The notes: generated by a model from the letters alone, not told the origin. Shown: positions 9,536 through 19,782, counted from the first letter of the stretch. The stretch is 64,000 bases of DNA from Streptomyces sp. CC228A (GCF_021390935.1 NZ_JAJPUI010000004.1:496001-560000), one strand, 5' to 3'. Numbers and translations are program-made.

Positions 9536-10591
9536 TTGCCCGATCCGACCCCTGGGGTCCGTCCCACCCTGGAAGCCGTCGCCGCCCGCGCGGGGGTGTC
9601 CCGGGCAACGGTCTCCCGTGTCGTGAACGGCGGGGCGGGCGTGCGCCTGCCCTTGGTGGAGCGGGTGCGCAGGGCCGTCGAGGAACTCGGCTACATCCCG
9701 AACCACGCGGCGCGGACCCTGGTGACCCGGCGCAACGGCGCGGTCGCCGTCATCATCGCGGAGCCGGAGTTCCGGGTCTTCTCCGACCCGTTCTTCGAGC
9801 AGCAGGTGCGCGGCATCAGCCGCGAGCTGACCGCGCACGACTCGCAGCTGGTGCTGCTGTGGGTGGAGGGGCCGGGCGAGTACGACCGGATCGCCCGCTA
9901 CCTGGGCGGCGGCCACGTCGACGGCGCGCTGGCCTTCTCGGTGCACGACGACGACGAACTGCCGTCGATCATCCGCAGGATGCACGTGCCCACCGTGTTC
10001 GGAGGGCGGCCCGGCTGGTCCGGTCCGCACGGCGCCCCCGCGGTGCCGTACGTGGACGCGGACAACCGGGGCGGGGCCCGTGAGGCGGTGCGCCACCTGG
10101 TCGCGCTGGGGCGGCGGCGCATCGCCCACATCGCGGGGCCGCGCGACCAGACGTCCGCCGTGGACCGGCTGGACGGCTACCGCGACGTGCTGATGCTGGA
10201 CGCCGACCCGGGGCTGGTGGCGCAGGGCGACTTCACCGTGGAGAGCGGCGCCCGCGCGATGGCGGAGCTGCTGGAGCGACGGCCCGACCTGGACGCGGTG
10301 TTCGCGGGCAACGACCTGATGGCGTCGGGCGCCCTGCGCGTGCTGCGGGAGCGGGGGCTGCGGGTGCCGCAGGACGTGGCGCTGGTCGGCTTCGACGACA
10401 TGGCGTCGGTCGCCGAGATGACGGACCCGCCGCTGACGACGGTCCGCCAGGACATCGAGGGCATGGGCCGCCTGATGGTCCGACTGCTGATGCGCTCCAT
10501 CGACCAGGACGGCGGCGGGCCCGGGGCGGCGGAGACCGCGCCGGGCTCGGTGATCACGCCGACGGAGCTGGTGCGCCGGGCGTCGGCGTGA
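9536..10591 (+). CDS. LacI-family regulator of the beta-glucan locus
   Basis: About 351 aa from TTG 9536, preceded by GAGGAG at 9524-9529; GTG 9500 is an alternative but lacks such a site. The N-terminus is a LacI helix-turn-helix (TLEAVAARAGVSRATVSRVV) with a hinge (IPNHAARTLVTRR). A periplasmic-binding-like sugar-sensing domain follows (GALAFSVHDDDEL ... VFAGNDLMASGALRVLRERG ... GFDDMASVAEMTDPPLTTV). It resembles CebR/MalR-type repressors, which release DNA when an imported oligosaccharide binds. The shared palindromes make it the likely repressor of itself, the GH81 glucanase and the ABC/GH1 operon. It is convergent with the GH81 gene. Confidence 0.93.
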   Translation: MPDPTPGVRPTLEAVAARAGVSRATVSRVVNGGAGVRLPLVERVRRAVEELGYIPNHAARTLVTRRNGAVAVIIAEPEFRVFSDPFFEQQVRGISRELTAHDSQLVLLWVEGPGEYDRIARYLGGGHVDGALAFSVHDDDELPSIIRRMHVPTVFGGRPGWSGPHGAPAVPYVDADNRGGAREAVRHLVALGRRRIAHIAGPRDQTSAVDRLDGYRDVLMLDADPGLVAQGDFTVESGARAMAELLERRPDLDAVFAGNDLMASGALRVLRERGLRVPQDVALVGFDDMASVAEMTDPPLTTVRQDIEGMGRLMVRLLMRSIDQDGGGPGAAETAPGSVITPTELVRRASA

Positions 10592-10739
10592 CTCCCCGGG
10601 CCGCGGCGCCGCCCGCCACCGCCCCGGAGCCGCCGAGCCCCTGAGCCGCGTGCGGTGCTGAGCGCCTGAGCCGCGTGCACCCCGGACGCCGCCGGACCGC
10701 GCCCGCCGCGGCGAGTCCGTCCGCGCACCCGGGACCGCG

Positions 10740-10774
10740 CCCGCCGCGGCCCCTTCCGCAGGGACCGCGGCGGG
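10740..10774. terminator. Bidirectional hairpin between convergent lacI and GH81 genes
   Basis: A 10-bp perfect inverted repeat CCCGCCGCGG (10740-10749) / CCGCGGCGGG (10765-10774) with a 15-base loop, between two converging stop codons. It lacks a T-run, as is common in high-GC actinobacteria. Confidence 0.5.
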
Positions 10775-10781
10775 CCGTTCC

Positions 10782-13586
10782 CTACGCGTACGGGATGACC
10801 AGCACCGACCGGTCCGTGCCCGTCTGGAGCCGGGCGGTGCCGTCGCCGATGGCGGCCCACACCTCCAGGCGGACCGTGCCGCCCCGCAGGTCGCCGAGGG
10901 TGCCCGCCGCCGATTTCAGGCCGCGGGTCTGGTTGTACTCCTCCCACCCGGCCACCGGGTCCGTCGCGAAGTAGTGGTAGGTCTCGGTCCGTTCGAAGGT
11001 GCCGTCACCCGTCAGGTCGTAGCTGACGCGGGCCTGCTGGCCGAGGGCGACCGCGGTACCGGCGTCGACCTGGAGCCGGAACGCCGTGGCGGCCCCGGGC
11101 TTCAGCGTGCCGTGCACGTTCCTGGCCTCGTACACCAGGGGCTGGTGCGGGGTGCCGTCGTGGTTGGCCCCGCCCGCCGAGGCGATGGTGTCGCTGCCGG
11201 GCGTGCCGCCGGTGGCGGTGGTGAGGGAGCCGCCGCTGCGCAGCTCGAAGGTGCTCCCGGTGGACGGGTCGGTGCCGCCGGTGCCGGTGCCGGTGGCCGT
11301 GGAGCGGGCCGGGACGGTGAGCTTGGCACCGTCGGAGAAGGTGACGGTACGGGGCGCGGAGCCGTGGTTGTGGGCCGCGTACGTCCGTGTCGTGCCCTTG
11401 GTGAAGACCGCCGACGCCGCAAGGTCGCCGGTCACCGACGGGTCGGGGGCGCCGAGCGTGTCGAGGGTGGTGAGCCAGTGGTAGGTGTGCGCCTTCGACT
11501 CGCCCTGCTCCGGGGTGTACGCGGCGTGGCCGGCGTCCCACTTCGCCTTGGCCGCGGCCGGGTCGGCGAGGGCCTGGAACTCCCACAGGATGTCCCGCCA
11601 CTCGACGGCGGGGCCGCCGTTCTCCCGCTCCAGCTCGGCGATGTTGCGGCGGATCGCGTCCTTGCGGGCGGCGAGGTGGAGGGAGCTGCCGGCGGTCACC
11701 GGCAGGACGTTGATGCCGTGGATCTCCTCCGGGTTCGCGGTCCACCAGGTGGCGTAGGCGGCGCCGCTCCCCCACACCATGCCGGCCGTGTCATGGCCGA
11801 AGGAGGCGGGGAAGACCTGCTGGTCGGCGTCGAACCAGTACTGGGCGACGGCCTCGGACTCGGTGGTCAGGAGGTAGCTGCCGAGGTCGCGCAGGGCGGC
11901 GTCGCCGGTGGCGGCGCCCCACAGGACGAGTCCGGCGCTGAGGTTGGTCGACTCGGACGAGGACTCCTGGTTGTTGCCGGCGGCGAAGCCCTGGTGGCCG
12001 GAGGCCCAGCTGTGGCCGGCGTAGACGTCGAAACCGCGCAGGAAGGGGAAGGCGGCGTCGGTGCGGCTGGGGTTGGCGGCGTCCCGGATGAGGGTCTTCA
12101 CCATGCCGCCCCAGGCCGAGTCGGCGGCCCACGCGGGGTCGTACTGGGCGACGATGGCCGCGGCGTGGACGTAGTACGAGTAGTGGAAGTGGTGGTCGTT
12201 GAGTTCGGTGTCGCTGCCGAAGGAGGCGGGGTAGCCGGTGAGGGTGCGCCAGGTGCGGTCGTAGCTGAACTCGGAGGCGCCGCCGGCCGTGAACCACTCC
12301 TGCAGGCGGCCCTTGACGAGGGCGAGCAGCCGGTCGCGGGTGCCCGTCTCACCGATCTGGTCGGCGAGCGGGACGAGTTGGGCGAGCCGGCCGAGGGCCT
12401 TGCCGGTCCAGTAGGTGTCGGTGGCGCCGGAGAACGGGTCGGCGGCGTTCACGACCGCGTCGAGGTGGCCGCGCAGCCGGGCCGCGTCCGTGCCGGACGC
12501 CCTGGGCAGCGCCGGGAGCACGGGGGCGGCCGGCTGGCTGGTGGTGAAGGTCCGCGACTCGCGGACCTTCATGGTGCCGCGCGGCGAGACGTAGGTGTAC
12601 GGGGTGAGCGCGTCGGAGGTGTGCAGCCACTGGTGGCGGTAGAGGGCCTGCAGCGTGCCGGTCTCGGTGCCCTCCTGCGGCTGGGTGGTGAGCGTGTAGG
12701 TGGCGCGGACGGTGCCGCCGGTGACGGACCAGTCGGCGCGGGAGCCGGTGACGAAGCTGTACGCGTACTTCTGGTACGTGGTCAGGGCGCTGGTGGAGGG
12801 CAGGACGGCGAGCGAGAAGTAGTCCTTGCCGCCGAGGCCCGCGGTGATCGTGGAGCCGGAGACGTTCCAGTCGGTGCCCGTGGGTGCGAAGAGGGCGTAG
12901 TGGTGGCCGGCGACGGTGATGCCGAGGACGTTGCCCCGGTCGGCGAAGACGGTGGGCGCGGAGGCGGTGGTGACGCGTGCGCTGCCGCCGGTGCCCTTGG
13001 CGTACACGAAGGGCAGGCCGTGGCCGATGGTGGCCCGCAGGGTGCGGGTGCCGTCGGACCAGTACGGGGTGACGGTCCAGTCGGACCAGGAGTCGGCTTT
13101 GGTGTCGGGCGAGTTGAGGCCGGTGAGCCCCAGGGTGAGGTCGCGCTTGTGGGCGTACTCGTACTGGCGGCCGTCCCCGACGATGGCGGGGGTGGTGGGG
13201 TAGCCGATGTCGAGGCCCGCGGAGGTCGCCTGGTAGGTGAGGGGGTGGCCGTACATGGGGGTGGAGTACGGGTTGTCGCCGTAGCGCTGGAAGGCGAGGC
13301 TCGACCACCAGTCGTTGGTGGGGACCGGCTTGCCCTGTGCGGCCGCGGTGACCTTGGGGGTGACGGGGGTGCCGGTGTTGGTGGTGGGGCCCGAGGTGCC
13401 GGGCGGGCGGGTGTCGGAGTAGCTGCCGGAGCCGACGGGGACGGTGGCGGCGGAGGCGGGGGCCGCCGCGGGTCCGGTGAGGCCGACCGCCGCGAGGGCG
13501 GTGGCGAGGGCGGCCAGGGCGGCTCTTCGGGGTTTCCCGCGGAGGGATCGGCGGGGGTGGCTGCGGGGGGTGCCGGGGGTTCTCAT
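10782..13586 (-). CDS. Secreted GH81 endo-beta-1,3-glucanase
   Basis: 934 aa with an ATG preceded by GAGGTGA. A signal peptide runs to about residue 47 (PAAAPASA|ATVP). The N-terminal half shows GH81 hallmarks such as PVPTNDWWSSLAFQRYGDNP and PMYGHPLTYQ. The (alpha/alpha)6 part has NDHHFHYSYYVHAA (about residue 460), NNQESSSESTNLSAG (about 541) and WRDILWEFQALADP (about 665), which contain the acidic catalytic residues. The last ~150 residues form a separate beta-rich domain that may bind carbohydrate (CBM56-like, tentative). GH81 enzymes cleave beta-1,3-glucans such as laminarin, curdlan or fungal walls. Divergent from the sugar ABC operon and preceded by the locus palindrome. Confidence 0.92.
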   Translation of the reverse strand: MRTPGTPRSHPRRSLRGKPRRAALAALATALAAVGLTGPAAAPASAATVPVGSGSYSDTRPPGTSGPTTNTGTPVTPKVTAAAQGKPVPTNDWWSSLAFQRYGDNPYSTPMYGHPLTYQATSAGLDIGYPTTPAIVGDGRQYEYAHKRDLTLGLTGLNSPDTKADSWSDWTVTPYWSDGTRTLRATIGHGLPFVYAKGTGGSARVTTASAPTVFADRGNVLGITVAGHHYALFAPTGTDWNVSGSTITAGLGGKDYFSLAVLPSTSALTTYQKYAYSFVTGSRADWSVTGGTVRATYTLTTQPQEGTETGTLQALYRHQWLHTSDALTPYTYVSPRGTMKVRESRTFTTSQPAAPVLPALPRASGTDAARLRGHLDAVVNAADPFSGATDTYWTGKALGRLAQLVPLADQIGETGTRDRLLALVKGRLQEWFTAGGASEFSYDRTWRTLTGYPASFGSDTELNDHHFHYSYYVHAAAIVAQYDPAWAADSAWGGMVKTLIRDAANPSRTDAAFPFLRGFDVYAGHSWASGHQGFAAGNNQESSSESTNLSAGLVLWGAATGDAALRDLGSYLLTTESEAVAQYWFDADQQVFPASFGHDTAGMVWGSGAAYATWWTANPEEIHGINVLPVTAGSSLHLAARKDAIRRNIAELERENGGPAVEWRDILWEFQALADPAAAKAKWDAGHAAYTPEQGESKAHTYHWLTTLDTLGAPDPSVTGDLAASAVFTKGTTRTYAAHNHGSAPRTVTFSDGAKLTVPARSTATGTGTGGTDPSTGSTFELRSGGSLTTATGGTPGSDTIASAGGANHDGTPHQPLVYEARNVHGTLKPGAATAFRLQVDAGTAVALGQQARVSYDLTGDGTFERTETYHYFATDPVAGWEEYNQTRGLKSAAGTLGDLRGGTVRLEVWAAIGDGTARLQTGTDRSVLVIPYA

Positions 13587-13637
13587 GGGTCACCTCAGGG
13601 GGGATGAGAGCGGCGGGAGAGCGGCGGGACTCGTTTT

Positions 13638-13691
13638 CGAGAGCGCTCTCAGACGTCCTGGAACGTAAAACTCCTGAAACAGGGCTGTCAA
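13638..13691 (-). promoter_or_regulatory. Promoter and operator of GH81 gene
   Basis: On the minus strand, TTGACA (13691-13686) is followed after 17 bp by TTACGT (13668-13663). The operator CGAGAGCGCTCTCA (13651-13638) sits at about +5 to +18. That places the LacI-type repressor across the start region. The palindrome differs from the other two copies only at its outermost base. Confidence 0.7.
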
Positions 13692-13790
13692 TACACGCGA
13701 CACGGAGGGGAGTTCAGGCCCCGGTGCGCCGTTATCCGTTCGAGTCTTGACGGGGACCGGGCCGCCGGGGCACCCTCCAGGCAAGTTCTT

Positions 13791-13804
13791 TGAGAGCGCT
13801 CTCA
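13791..13804. promoter_or_regulatory. Operator of the sugar ABC operon
   Basis: Perfect 14-bp palindrome TGAGAGCGCTCTCA, 41 bases before the ATG of the binding protein. A TTGACG at 13747-13752 could be the -35 box, but no clear -10 box follows. Confidence 0.75.
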
Positions 13805-13845
13805 GACGCGGTCTCACGCTCGATCGAAGCCAAGGGAGGCTTCTC

Positions 13846-15150
13846 ATGCCCATCGCCCGAGCCGCCAGAAGGGCCGCCGTACGAGTCGGGGCGGTCGCGC
13901 TCGCCGGTTCCCTGCTCGCCGCCTGCGGATCCGGCGGTACGGACGCGTCGTCCGACGCCGCGGGAGGCGACATCACGCTGACCGTCGACCTGTTCGGCTC
14001 CTTCGGCTACAAGGAGGCCGGGCTGTACGACGCGTACGAGAAGCTGCACCCCGGCATCACGATCAAGCAGACGGACACCGAGGACGAGCAGGACTACTGG
14101 AAGAGCTTGCAGACCCGGCTCGCGGGCGGCGGTGGACTCGCCGACGTGCAGGGCATCGAGGTCGGCCGCATCGCCTCGGTCACGCAGCAGCAGGCCGACA
14201 AGTTCGAGGACCTGAACCGGTACGGCGCGGCCGAGCTCAAGGACGAGTTCGCCGAGGCCAAGTGGTCGGCCGCGACGACGCAGGACGGGCGGGTGCTGGG
14301 CCTCGGCACGGACGTCGGACCGGAGGCGATGTGCTACCGCAGCGACCTGCTGAAGCAGGCGGGCCTGCCCACGGACCGCGAGGAACTCGCGAAGCGGTGG
14401 TCCACCTGGGACGGCTACCTGGAGCTCGGCAAGCAGTACAAGGCGAAGGCGCCCGCGGGCAGCGCGTGGATGGACAGCATGGGCAGCCTGTTCACGATCA
14501 TGATCGGGCAGGAGGAGGAGCGCTACTACGACGCCTCCGGCGCACTGGTCTACGACACGAACCCGGCCGTCAAGGCCGCGTGGGACGCGGCGGCCGGGGC
14601 GGCGGAGGCGGGGCTGAGCGCCAAGCTCGACCAGTGGTCGCCGCAGTGGAACCAGGCGTTCGCGGCGGGGTCCTTCGCCACGCTCCCGTGCCCGGCGTGG
14701 ATGCTCGGCTACATCAAGGGGCAGGCCGGTGACGCCGGCGCGGGCAAGTGGGACATCGCGAAGCTGCCGGGCGGCGCCGGAAACTGGGGCGGCTCGTACC
14801 TCGCGGTCCCGCGGGCGGCCAAGCACAAGAAGGAGGCGTACGAGCTGATCAAGTGGCTGACGGCGCCCGAGCAGCAGGCCAAGCTGTTCGAGAAGCAGGG
14901 CAACTTCCCCTCGGCGACCGGGGCGATCGCTTCCGTGGCGGACGCCAAGGACCCGTACTTCTCGAACGCCCCGATCGGGCAGATCTTCGGTGACGCGGCG
15001 AAGGCGGCGCCGGTCCAGGTGCTGGGCGTGCACGACAAGAACGTGGCGGACCAGATCACGAACGCGCTGAGCGAGGTCGAGCGCAAGGGCCTGGCGCCGG
15101 ACAAGGCATGGGCCAACGCGAAGCGGGGCGTGGCCAACGTGATGGGCTGA
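13846..15150 (+). CDS. Sugar ABC transporter substrate-binding lipoprotein
   Basis: 434 aa. The ATG follows a strong AAGGGAGG (13832-13839). The N-terminus is a lipoprotein signal with Arg-rich n-region and lipobox LLAAC, the lipidated cysteine being residue 27. The rest is a family 1 extracellular solute-binding protein (ITLTVDLFGSFGYKEAG, WLTAPEQQAKLFEKQGNFPS). In CUT1 systems this protein delivers oligosaccharides to the membrane permeases. Neighbouring GH81 and GH1 enzymes suggest beta-1,3-gluco-oligosaccharides as substrate. No ATPase gene is in the operon; Streptomyces CUT1 systems usually borrow the shared MsiK ATPase. Confidence 0.93.
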   Translation: MPIARAARRAAVRVGAVALAGSLLAACGSGGTDASSDAAGGDITLTVDLFGSFGYKEAGLYDAYEKLHPGITIKQTDTEDEQDYWKSLQTRLAGGGGLADVQGIEVGRIASVTQQQADKFEDLNRYGAAELKDEFAEAKWSAATTQDGRVLGLGTDVGPEAMCYRSDLLKQAGLPTDREELAKRWSTWDGYLELGKQYKAKAPAGSAWMDSMGSLFTIMIGQEEERYYDASGALVYDTNPAVKAAWDAAAGAAEAGLSAKLDQWSPQWNQAFAAGSFATLPCPAWMLGYIKGQAGDAGAGKWDIAKLPGGAGNWGGSYLAVPRAAKHKKEAYELIKWLTAPEQQAKLFEKQGNFPSATGAIASVADAKDPYFSNAPIGQIFGDAAKAAPVQVLGVHDKNVADQITNALSEVERKGLAPDKAWANAKRGVANVMG

Positions 15151-15605
15151 CCGCGCGGGGGTGCGGGGCGGGGGCGCCCGAGGCCGGGACGCGGGGACCT
15201 GCCGCGCGCCTCTGCTCGCCGCTCCTCGCGCCTCGCTCCTGCCTGCGGCCCTGGTGGCTCCGGCGCGCCTGCGGCCCCCTGGTCCCCCCGGCCGGTCGGC
15301 GCTGCCCGCCGGCCGTCCGGGGGCGCGGGGTCGCAGGGGCGCGGGTGCGCGGGGGCGCGGGGGCCGCCCGCACCCCACCGCCCTCACCCCACCGCCCTCA
15401 CCCCACCGCCCCCACCCACCGAACCACCCCACCGAACCGGCCCTCGCCCGCCCGCCCCGGAGCCGGCAGGGAACGCCCTCACCGGGCCGGGCCCGCGCGC
15501 CGAGGGCGGCCCCGTACAGGGCGCCGGCCGGGCACCGCCTCCCCGAGCCGTGCGCCGGGCCGCACCCCGCTCCTCACCGTCCGCCACGACACGAAGGGCC
15601 GCACC
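15151..15605. repeat. Intergenic, C-rich direct repeats
   Basis: A 455-base gap inside the ABC operon with no convincing gene. CCCCACCGCCCTCA is repeated in tandem around 15374-15410, followed by related CCCACCGAACC words. The gap is long for a single operon, so an internal promoter or processing site is possible. Confidence 0.45.
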
Positions 15606-16513
15606 GTGACCCTCGCCGCGCGACGCGCCTGGCGCGCCGTCTCGCCGTACGCCTACATCACCCCGTTCTTCGGGCTGTTCCTCGCCTTCGGGCTGTTCCC
15701 TCTCCTCTACACCGCGTTCGTCTCCCTGTACCGCGTCGAACTCCAGACGCCCGGCGACATGCAGTGGCGGGGCCTCGGCAACTACGCCGCGGTCTTCACC
15801 GATCCGTACTTCTGGACCGCGCTGCGCAACACGTTCACCATCGGCGTGCTCTCCACCGTGCCGCAGCTCGTGATGGCTCTGGGGCTCGCCCACCTGCTCA
15901 ACTACAAGCTCCGCGGGCGGACGTTCTTCCGCACGGCCATGCTCCTGCCGTACGCCACCTCCGTCGCCGCCGCGACCCTGGTCTTCGCGCAGCTGTTCGG
16001 GCGGGACTTCGGTCTGGTCAACTACGTGCTGGGGCTCGTCGGGTTCGGGCCCGTCGACTGGCAGACCGGGACCGTCGCCTCGCAGATCGCCGTGTCCACC
16101 ATCGTCATCTGGCGGTGGACGGGCTACAACGCGCTCATCTACCTCGCCGGCATGCAGTCCATACCCAGCGAGCTGTACGAGGCCGCCGAGATGGACGGCG
16201 CCTCCCGCTGGCGGCAGTTCGTGCACGTCACGCTGCCCGGTCTGCGGCCGACCATCGTGTTCACGGTGGTGGTGTCGACCATCGGGCGACCCAGCTGTTC
16301 GGTGAGCCGCTGCTGTACGAGGGATCCGTCTCGGGCGGCATCTCGCACCAGTACCAGACGCTCGGGCTGTACCTGTACGAGCAGGGCTGGGGGTTCTTCC
16401 ACCTGGGCCGGGCCGCGGCGATCGCCTGGGTGATGTTCCTGCTCATCCTGGTGCTCGTGGGGGCCAACGCCCTGCTCGCGCGCCGTCGTTCCCGTAAGGA
16501 GGCCGGCCGGTGA
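15606..16513 (+). pseudogene. Sugar ABC transporter permease 1, broken by one-base deletion
   Basis: GTG start with GAAGGG at 15593-15598. The first ~225 codons read as a MalF-type CUT1 permease (VSPYAYITPFFGLFLAFGLF; the EAA loop is ELYEAAEMDGASRWRQF). After FTVVVSTIG the frame is lost at GGG 16284-16286. The next frame continues the same protein (ATQLFGEPLLYEGSVSGG ... [10 protein letters not shown]) to a stop at 16511-16513. One more G would restore an uninterrupted ~302-aa protein. Its stop overlaps the next gene as GTGA. If real, the frameshift would disable uptake; a sequencing error is at least as likely. Confidence 0.88.
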
Positions 16514-17346
16514 CCTCGCGTGCCGGACGTACGCTGCACGGGGGGAAGCTCGCGTACGCGATCCTCGTCGCCGCGGTGCTCGTGTCCGCCTTCCCGTTCT
16601 ACTGGACCATCGTCGCCGCCAGCCGCTCCAACGCGGACCTGGCGCAGGTGCCGCCCTCGCTGCTGCCGGGGCCGAACCTGCTGCGCAACTTCGAGGCCGT
16701 GATGGAGGAGGCCGACATCGGCCTGGCCCTCGTGAACTCGCTGATCGTGTCGGGTTCCATCACCCTGGGCACGGTGCTGTGCTGCACCCTCGCCGGGTTC
16801 GCCTTCGCCAAACTGCGGTTCAAGGGCCGGAACGCGCTGCTGGCGGTCACCGTGGGCACCATGATGATCCCGCCGCAGCTCGGGGTCATCCCGCTGTTCA
16901 TGCTCATCGCCGAACTCCAGTGGGTGAACCAGCTCCAGTCGGTGATCCTGCCCGGCCTGGTCTCCGCCTTCGGGGTGTTCTTCATGCGCCAGTTCCTGGT
17001 GCAGGCCCTGCCGGACGAGCTCATCGAGGCGGCCCGCGTGGACGGGGCCTCCACGGCACGGATCTTCTGGTCGATCGTGGTGCCCATCGCCCGGCCGGGC
17101 ATGGCCGTGCTGGGCCTGCTGACCTTCATGGCCGCCTGGAACGACTTCTTCTGGCCCATCGTGGCGCTGTCCTCGCAGAACCCGACGGTGCAGGTCGCGC
17201 TGCGCCAGCTGGGCGGCGGCTACGTCCACGACCAGTCCGTGATCATGGCGGGCACCCTGCTGGGGACGCTGCCCGTGCTGCTCGTCTTCGGTCTGCTGGG
17301 CCGGCAGATCGTCGGCGGCATCATGCAGGGCGCAGTCAAGGGGTAG
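16510..17346 (+). CDS. Sugar ABC transporter permease 2
   Basis: 278 aa, GTG start overlapping the previous stop by four bases. A MalG-type CUT1 inner-membrane permease with about six hydrophobic segments. The EAA loop contacting the ATPase is [17 protein letters not shown]. It pairs with permease 1 to form the channel and follows the binding protein in the operon. Substrate is inferred from neighbours to be a beta-glucan oligosaccharide. Confidence 0.94.
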   Translation: MTSRAGRTLHGGKLAYAILVAAVLVSAFPFYWTIVAASRSNADLAQVPPSLLPGPNLLRNFEAVMEEADIGLALVNSLIVSGSITLGTVLCCTLAGFAFAKLRFKGRNALLAVTVGTMMIPPQLGVIPLFMLIAELQWVNQLQSVILPGLVSAFGVFFMRQFLVQALPDELIEAARVDGASTARIFWSIVVPIARPGMAVLGLLTFMAAWNDFFWPIVALSSQNPTVQVALRQLGGGYVHDQSVIMAGTLLGTLPVLLVFGLLGRQIVGGIMQGAVKG

Positions 17347-17486
17347 CGCCGCCTCCGCCGCGCGCCGCGCGCCGCGACCGGCAACCGCCCTCCCTCCGAG
17401 CCGGCGGGCCGCCCTGCCGCCCCCGCCGCTCGCCCGTTCCGTCTGCTTCGTCTCTCCCGTCCCCGCCTTCGAAGGAGTGTCCGTCC

Positions 17487-18860
17487 ATGACCACCGCGCT
17501 GCGCTTTCCCGACGGGTTCCGCTGGGGCACCGCCACCGCCGCCTACCAGATCGAGGGGGCCGCCGCCGAGGACGGCAGGACGCCGTCCATCTGGGACACC
17601 TTCAGCCGCGTCCCCGGCAAGGTGCGCAACGGCGACACCGGTGACATCGCCGCCGACCACTACCACCGGATGTCCGAGGACATCGCCCTCATGAAGGACC
17701 TGGGCGTGACGGACTACCGGTTCTCCGTGGCGTGGCCGCGGGTGCAGCCCACCGGCCGGGGACCCGCACTGCAGAAGGGCCTCGACTTCTACCGGCGGCT
17801 GGCCGACGGACTGCGGAACGCCGGCATCCGCCCCGTGGCCACGCTGTACCACTGGGACCTGCCGCAGGAGCTGGAGGACCAGGGCGGCTGGCCGCGGCGG
17901 GAGACCGCCGAGCGGTTCGCGCAGTACGCCGGTCTCGTCGCGGAGGGGCTGGGCGACCGCGTCGCCACCTGGACCACCCTCAACGAACCGTGGTGCACGG
18001 CCTTCCTCGGGTACGCCTCGGGGGTGCACGCCCCGGGCCGCACCGAGCCGGCCGCCGCGCTGCGCGCCGCGCACCACCTGAACCTGGCGCACGGCCTGGC
18101 GGTGGACGCGCTGCGGGCGGCGCTGCCCCGGGGCGGCGAGGTGTCCCTCACGCTCAACCTGCACGCGGTGCGGGCCCTGACGGAGTCCGCGGAGGACCGG
18201 GACGCGGCGCGGCGCGTCGACGCGCTCGGCAACCGGATCTTCCTGGACCCGGTGTTCCGCGGGCGGCTCGCCGAGGACCTCGTGGCGGACACGGCCGCGC
18301 TGACGGACTGGTCGTTCGTCCGCGACGGCGACCTGGCGGTCACGTCCCGGGCCGTCGACTCGCTGGGCATCAACTACTACACCCCGACCGTCGTCGCCGC
18401 CGGCCGGCACGAGGGGCCCTCGCCGTGGCCGGGGGCCGAGCCGCACGTGCGGTTCGAGCCCGCACCCGGTCCGCGCACGGCGATGGACTGGCCGGTGGAC
18501 GCGGACGGGCTGCACGAGCTGCTGACCCGGCTGCGGGACGAGCTGCCGGACGTGCCGCTGGTGATCACCGAGAACGGCGCGGCGTACGACGACTACGCCG
18601 ACCCGGAGGGCGACGTCCACGACCCGGAGCGGGTCGCGTACCTGCGGCAGCACCTGACCGCGGTGCACCGGGCCGTCACGGAGGGCGCGGACGTGCGGGG
18701 CTACTTCCTGTGGTCGCTGCTGGACAACTTCGAGTGGGCGTACGGCTACGGCAAGCGGTTCGGCATCGTGCACGTCGACTTCGCGTCGCAGCGCCGCACC
18801 CCGAAGGACAGCGCCCGGTGGTACGCCGGCGTCATCGCGCGGAACGGGCTCGCCGACTGA
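17487..18860 (+). CDS. GH1 beta-glucosidase
   Basis: 457 aa, ATG with GAAGGAG at 17471-17477. Complete GH1 barrel: N-terminal [15 protein letters not shown], acid/base glutamate in TTLNEPW (about residue 167), nucleophile glutamate in VITENGAAY (about 361), and the C-terminal [18 protein letters not shown] signature. No signal peptide, so it acts in the cytoplasm on imported oligosaccharides, releasing glucose. Last gene of the ABC operon, resembling the bglC position in cellobiose loci. Its last 29 bases overlap the convergent MpaB-like gene. Confidence 0.95.
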   Translation: MTTALRFPDGFRWGTATAAYQIEGAAAEDGRTPSIWDTFSRVPGKVRNGDTGDIAADHYHRMSEDIALMKDLGVTDYRFSVAWPRVQPTGRGPALQKGLDFYRRLADGLRNAGIRPVATLYHWDLPQELEDQGGWPRRETAERFAQYAGLVAEGLGDRVATWTTLNEPWCTAFLGYASGVHAPGRTEPAAALRAAHHLNLAHGLAVDALRAALPRGGEVSLTLNLHAVRALTESAEDRDAARRVDALGNRIFLDPVFRGRLAEDLVADTAALTDWSFVRDGDLAVTSRAVDSLGINYYTPTVVAAGRHEGPSPWPGAEPHVRFEPAPGPRTAMDWPVDADGLHELLTRLRDELPDVPLVITENGAAYDDYADPEGDVHDPERVAYLRQHLTAVHRAVTEGADVRGYFLWSLLDNFEWAYGYGKRFGIVHVDFASQRRTPKDSARWYAGVIARNGLAD

Positions 18861-19707
18861 GCCGGTCCCGCCTGCGGGCCTCACGCGCGTACGGGAGGTA
18901 GCGCAGCCGCTCGGGGAGTGCGGGCACCACCAGGCGCACGACCCGGGCGAAGCGCCGCAGCTTCCGCTCCTGGGCGTCGGTCCACTCCAGGCCGATCGCG
19001 TCGCGGGCCTCGGGCGGCAGGAAGCCGACGGTGAGGAAGGAGCGGAGGCGGGCGACGCGGGGCCAGAGCAGGGGCCAGCAGGCTCGCAGCGCGAGCCGCG
19101 GGAGCAGGGGCCCGCGGTCGGGCGGCGGGAGCGGGATGTCGGTCGCCACCAGCTCCCGGACGACGGGCGTCAGCTCGATCTCCTCGGCGAGGACCGTGCG
19201 GTAGTACGGCCAGAAGTCCTCGATGGTCCGGGGCATGTCCCGGTCGCGGATGCCGAGGATCCGGCCGACCTGGAGCCACTCTGCGTACAGCTGCCGCTCC
19301 TGTGCCTCGGTCATGGGGCGCATGAGGTAGCGGGCGGCGTGGCGCTGGACGGGGAAGCCGGTGGCGTGCACCCAGGCGTAGTGGGCGGGGGTGAGGGCGT
19401 GGTAGGCGCGGCCCCGGGTGTCGGTGCCGCGGATGGTGCGGTGCAGGCGGCGGAGCCTGCGGCCCTCTTCGGCGGCCCGCTCGCCGCCGTACACCCAGAG
19501 CTGGAGGGAGCTCAGGGAGCGTTCGGCCCGGCCCCAGGGGTCGGTGCGGAAGACGGAGTGCTCGTCGACTCCGGCGCCGACGGCGGGGTGGGCGACCTGG
19601 AGGGCGAGGGCCGCGGGCAGCATGAGCAGCGTGCGGAGGTCGCCCGAGAGGGTCCACAGCACGCCGCCGGGAGGCGGGGGTGCGGGGTCGGCGGCTGCCT
19701 TGCTCAT
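18832..19707 (-). CDS. MpaB-like oxygenase family protein (DUF2236)
   Basis: 291 aa from ATG 19707 ([14 protein letters not shown]). The longer frame upstream translates a DNA repeat and is rejected. Family features are an early [20 protein letters not shown] segment, [33 protein letters not shown] and [11 protein letters not shown], as in the oxygenase MpaB / rubber-oxygenase-like superfamily, whose members bind haem b. The substrate is unknown. Convergent with and overlapping the GH1 gene by 29 bases. Confidence 0.85.
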   Translation of the reverse strand: MSKAAADPAPPPPGGVLWTLSGDLRTLLMLPAALALQVAHPAVGAGVDEHSVFRTDPWGRAERSLSSLQLWVYGGERAAEEGRRLRRLHRTIRGTDTRGRAYHALTPAHYAWVHATGFPVQRHAARYLMRPMTEAQERQLYAEWLQVGRILGIRDRDMPRTIEDFWPYYRTVLAEEIELTPVVRELVATDIPLPPPDRGPLLPRLALRACWPLLWPRVARLRSFLTVGFLPPEARDAIGLEWTDAQERKLRRFARVVRLVVPALPERLRYLPYAREARRRDRLSRRARSAR

Positions 19708-19782
19708 CGGTGCTCCGGGGCGCTCGCTGCTCGCTGTCGGTTCCAGTATGCGATCACGGGCGGTACGGGTGGTGGGGCGGGT

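Noticed and set aside
6660..9626. A 988-codon plus-strand open frame
   Set aside because: Antisense to the S15 hydrolase with its catalytic motifs; low-complexity translation and no domain.
10974..13607. An 877-codon plus-strand open frame
   Set aside because: Antisense to the GH81 gene; Gly/Val/Arg-rich with no recognisable fold.
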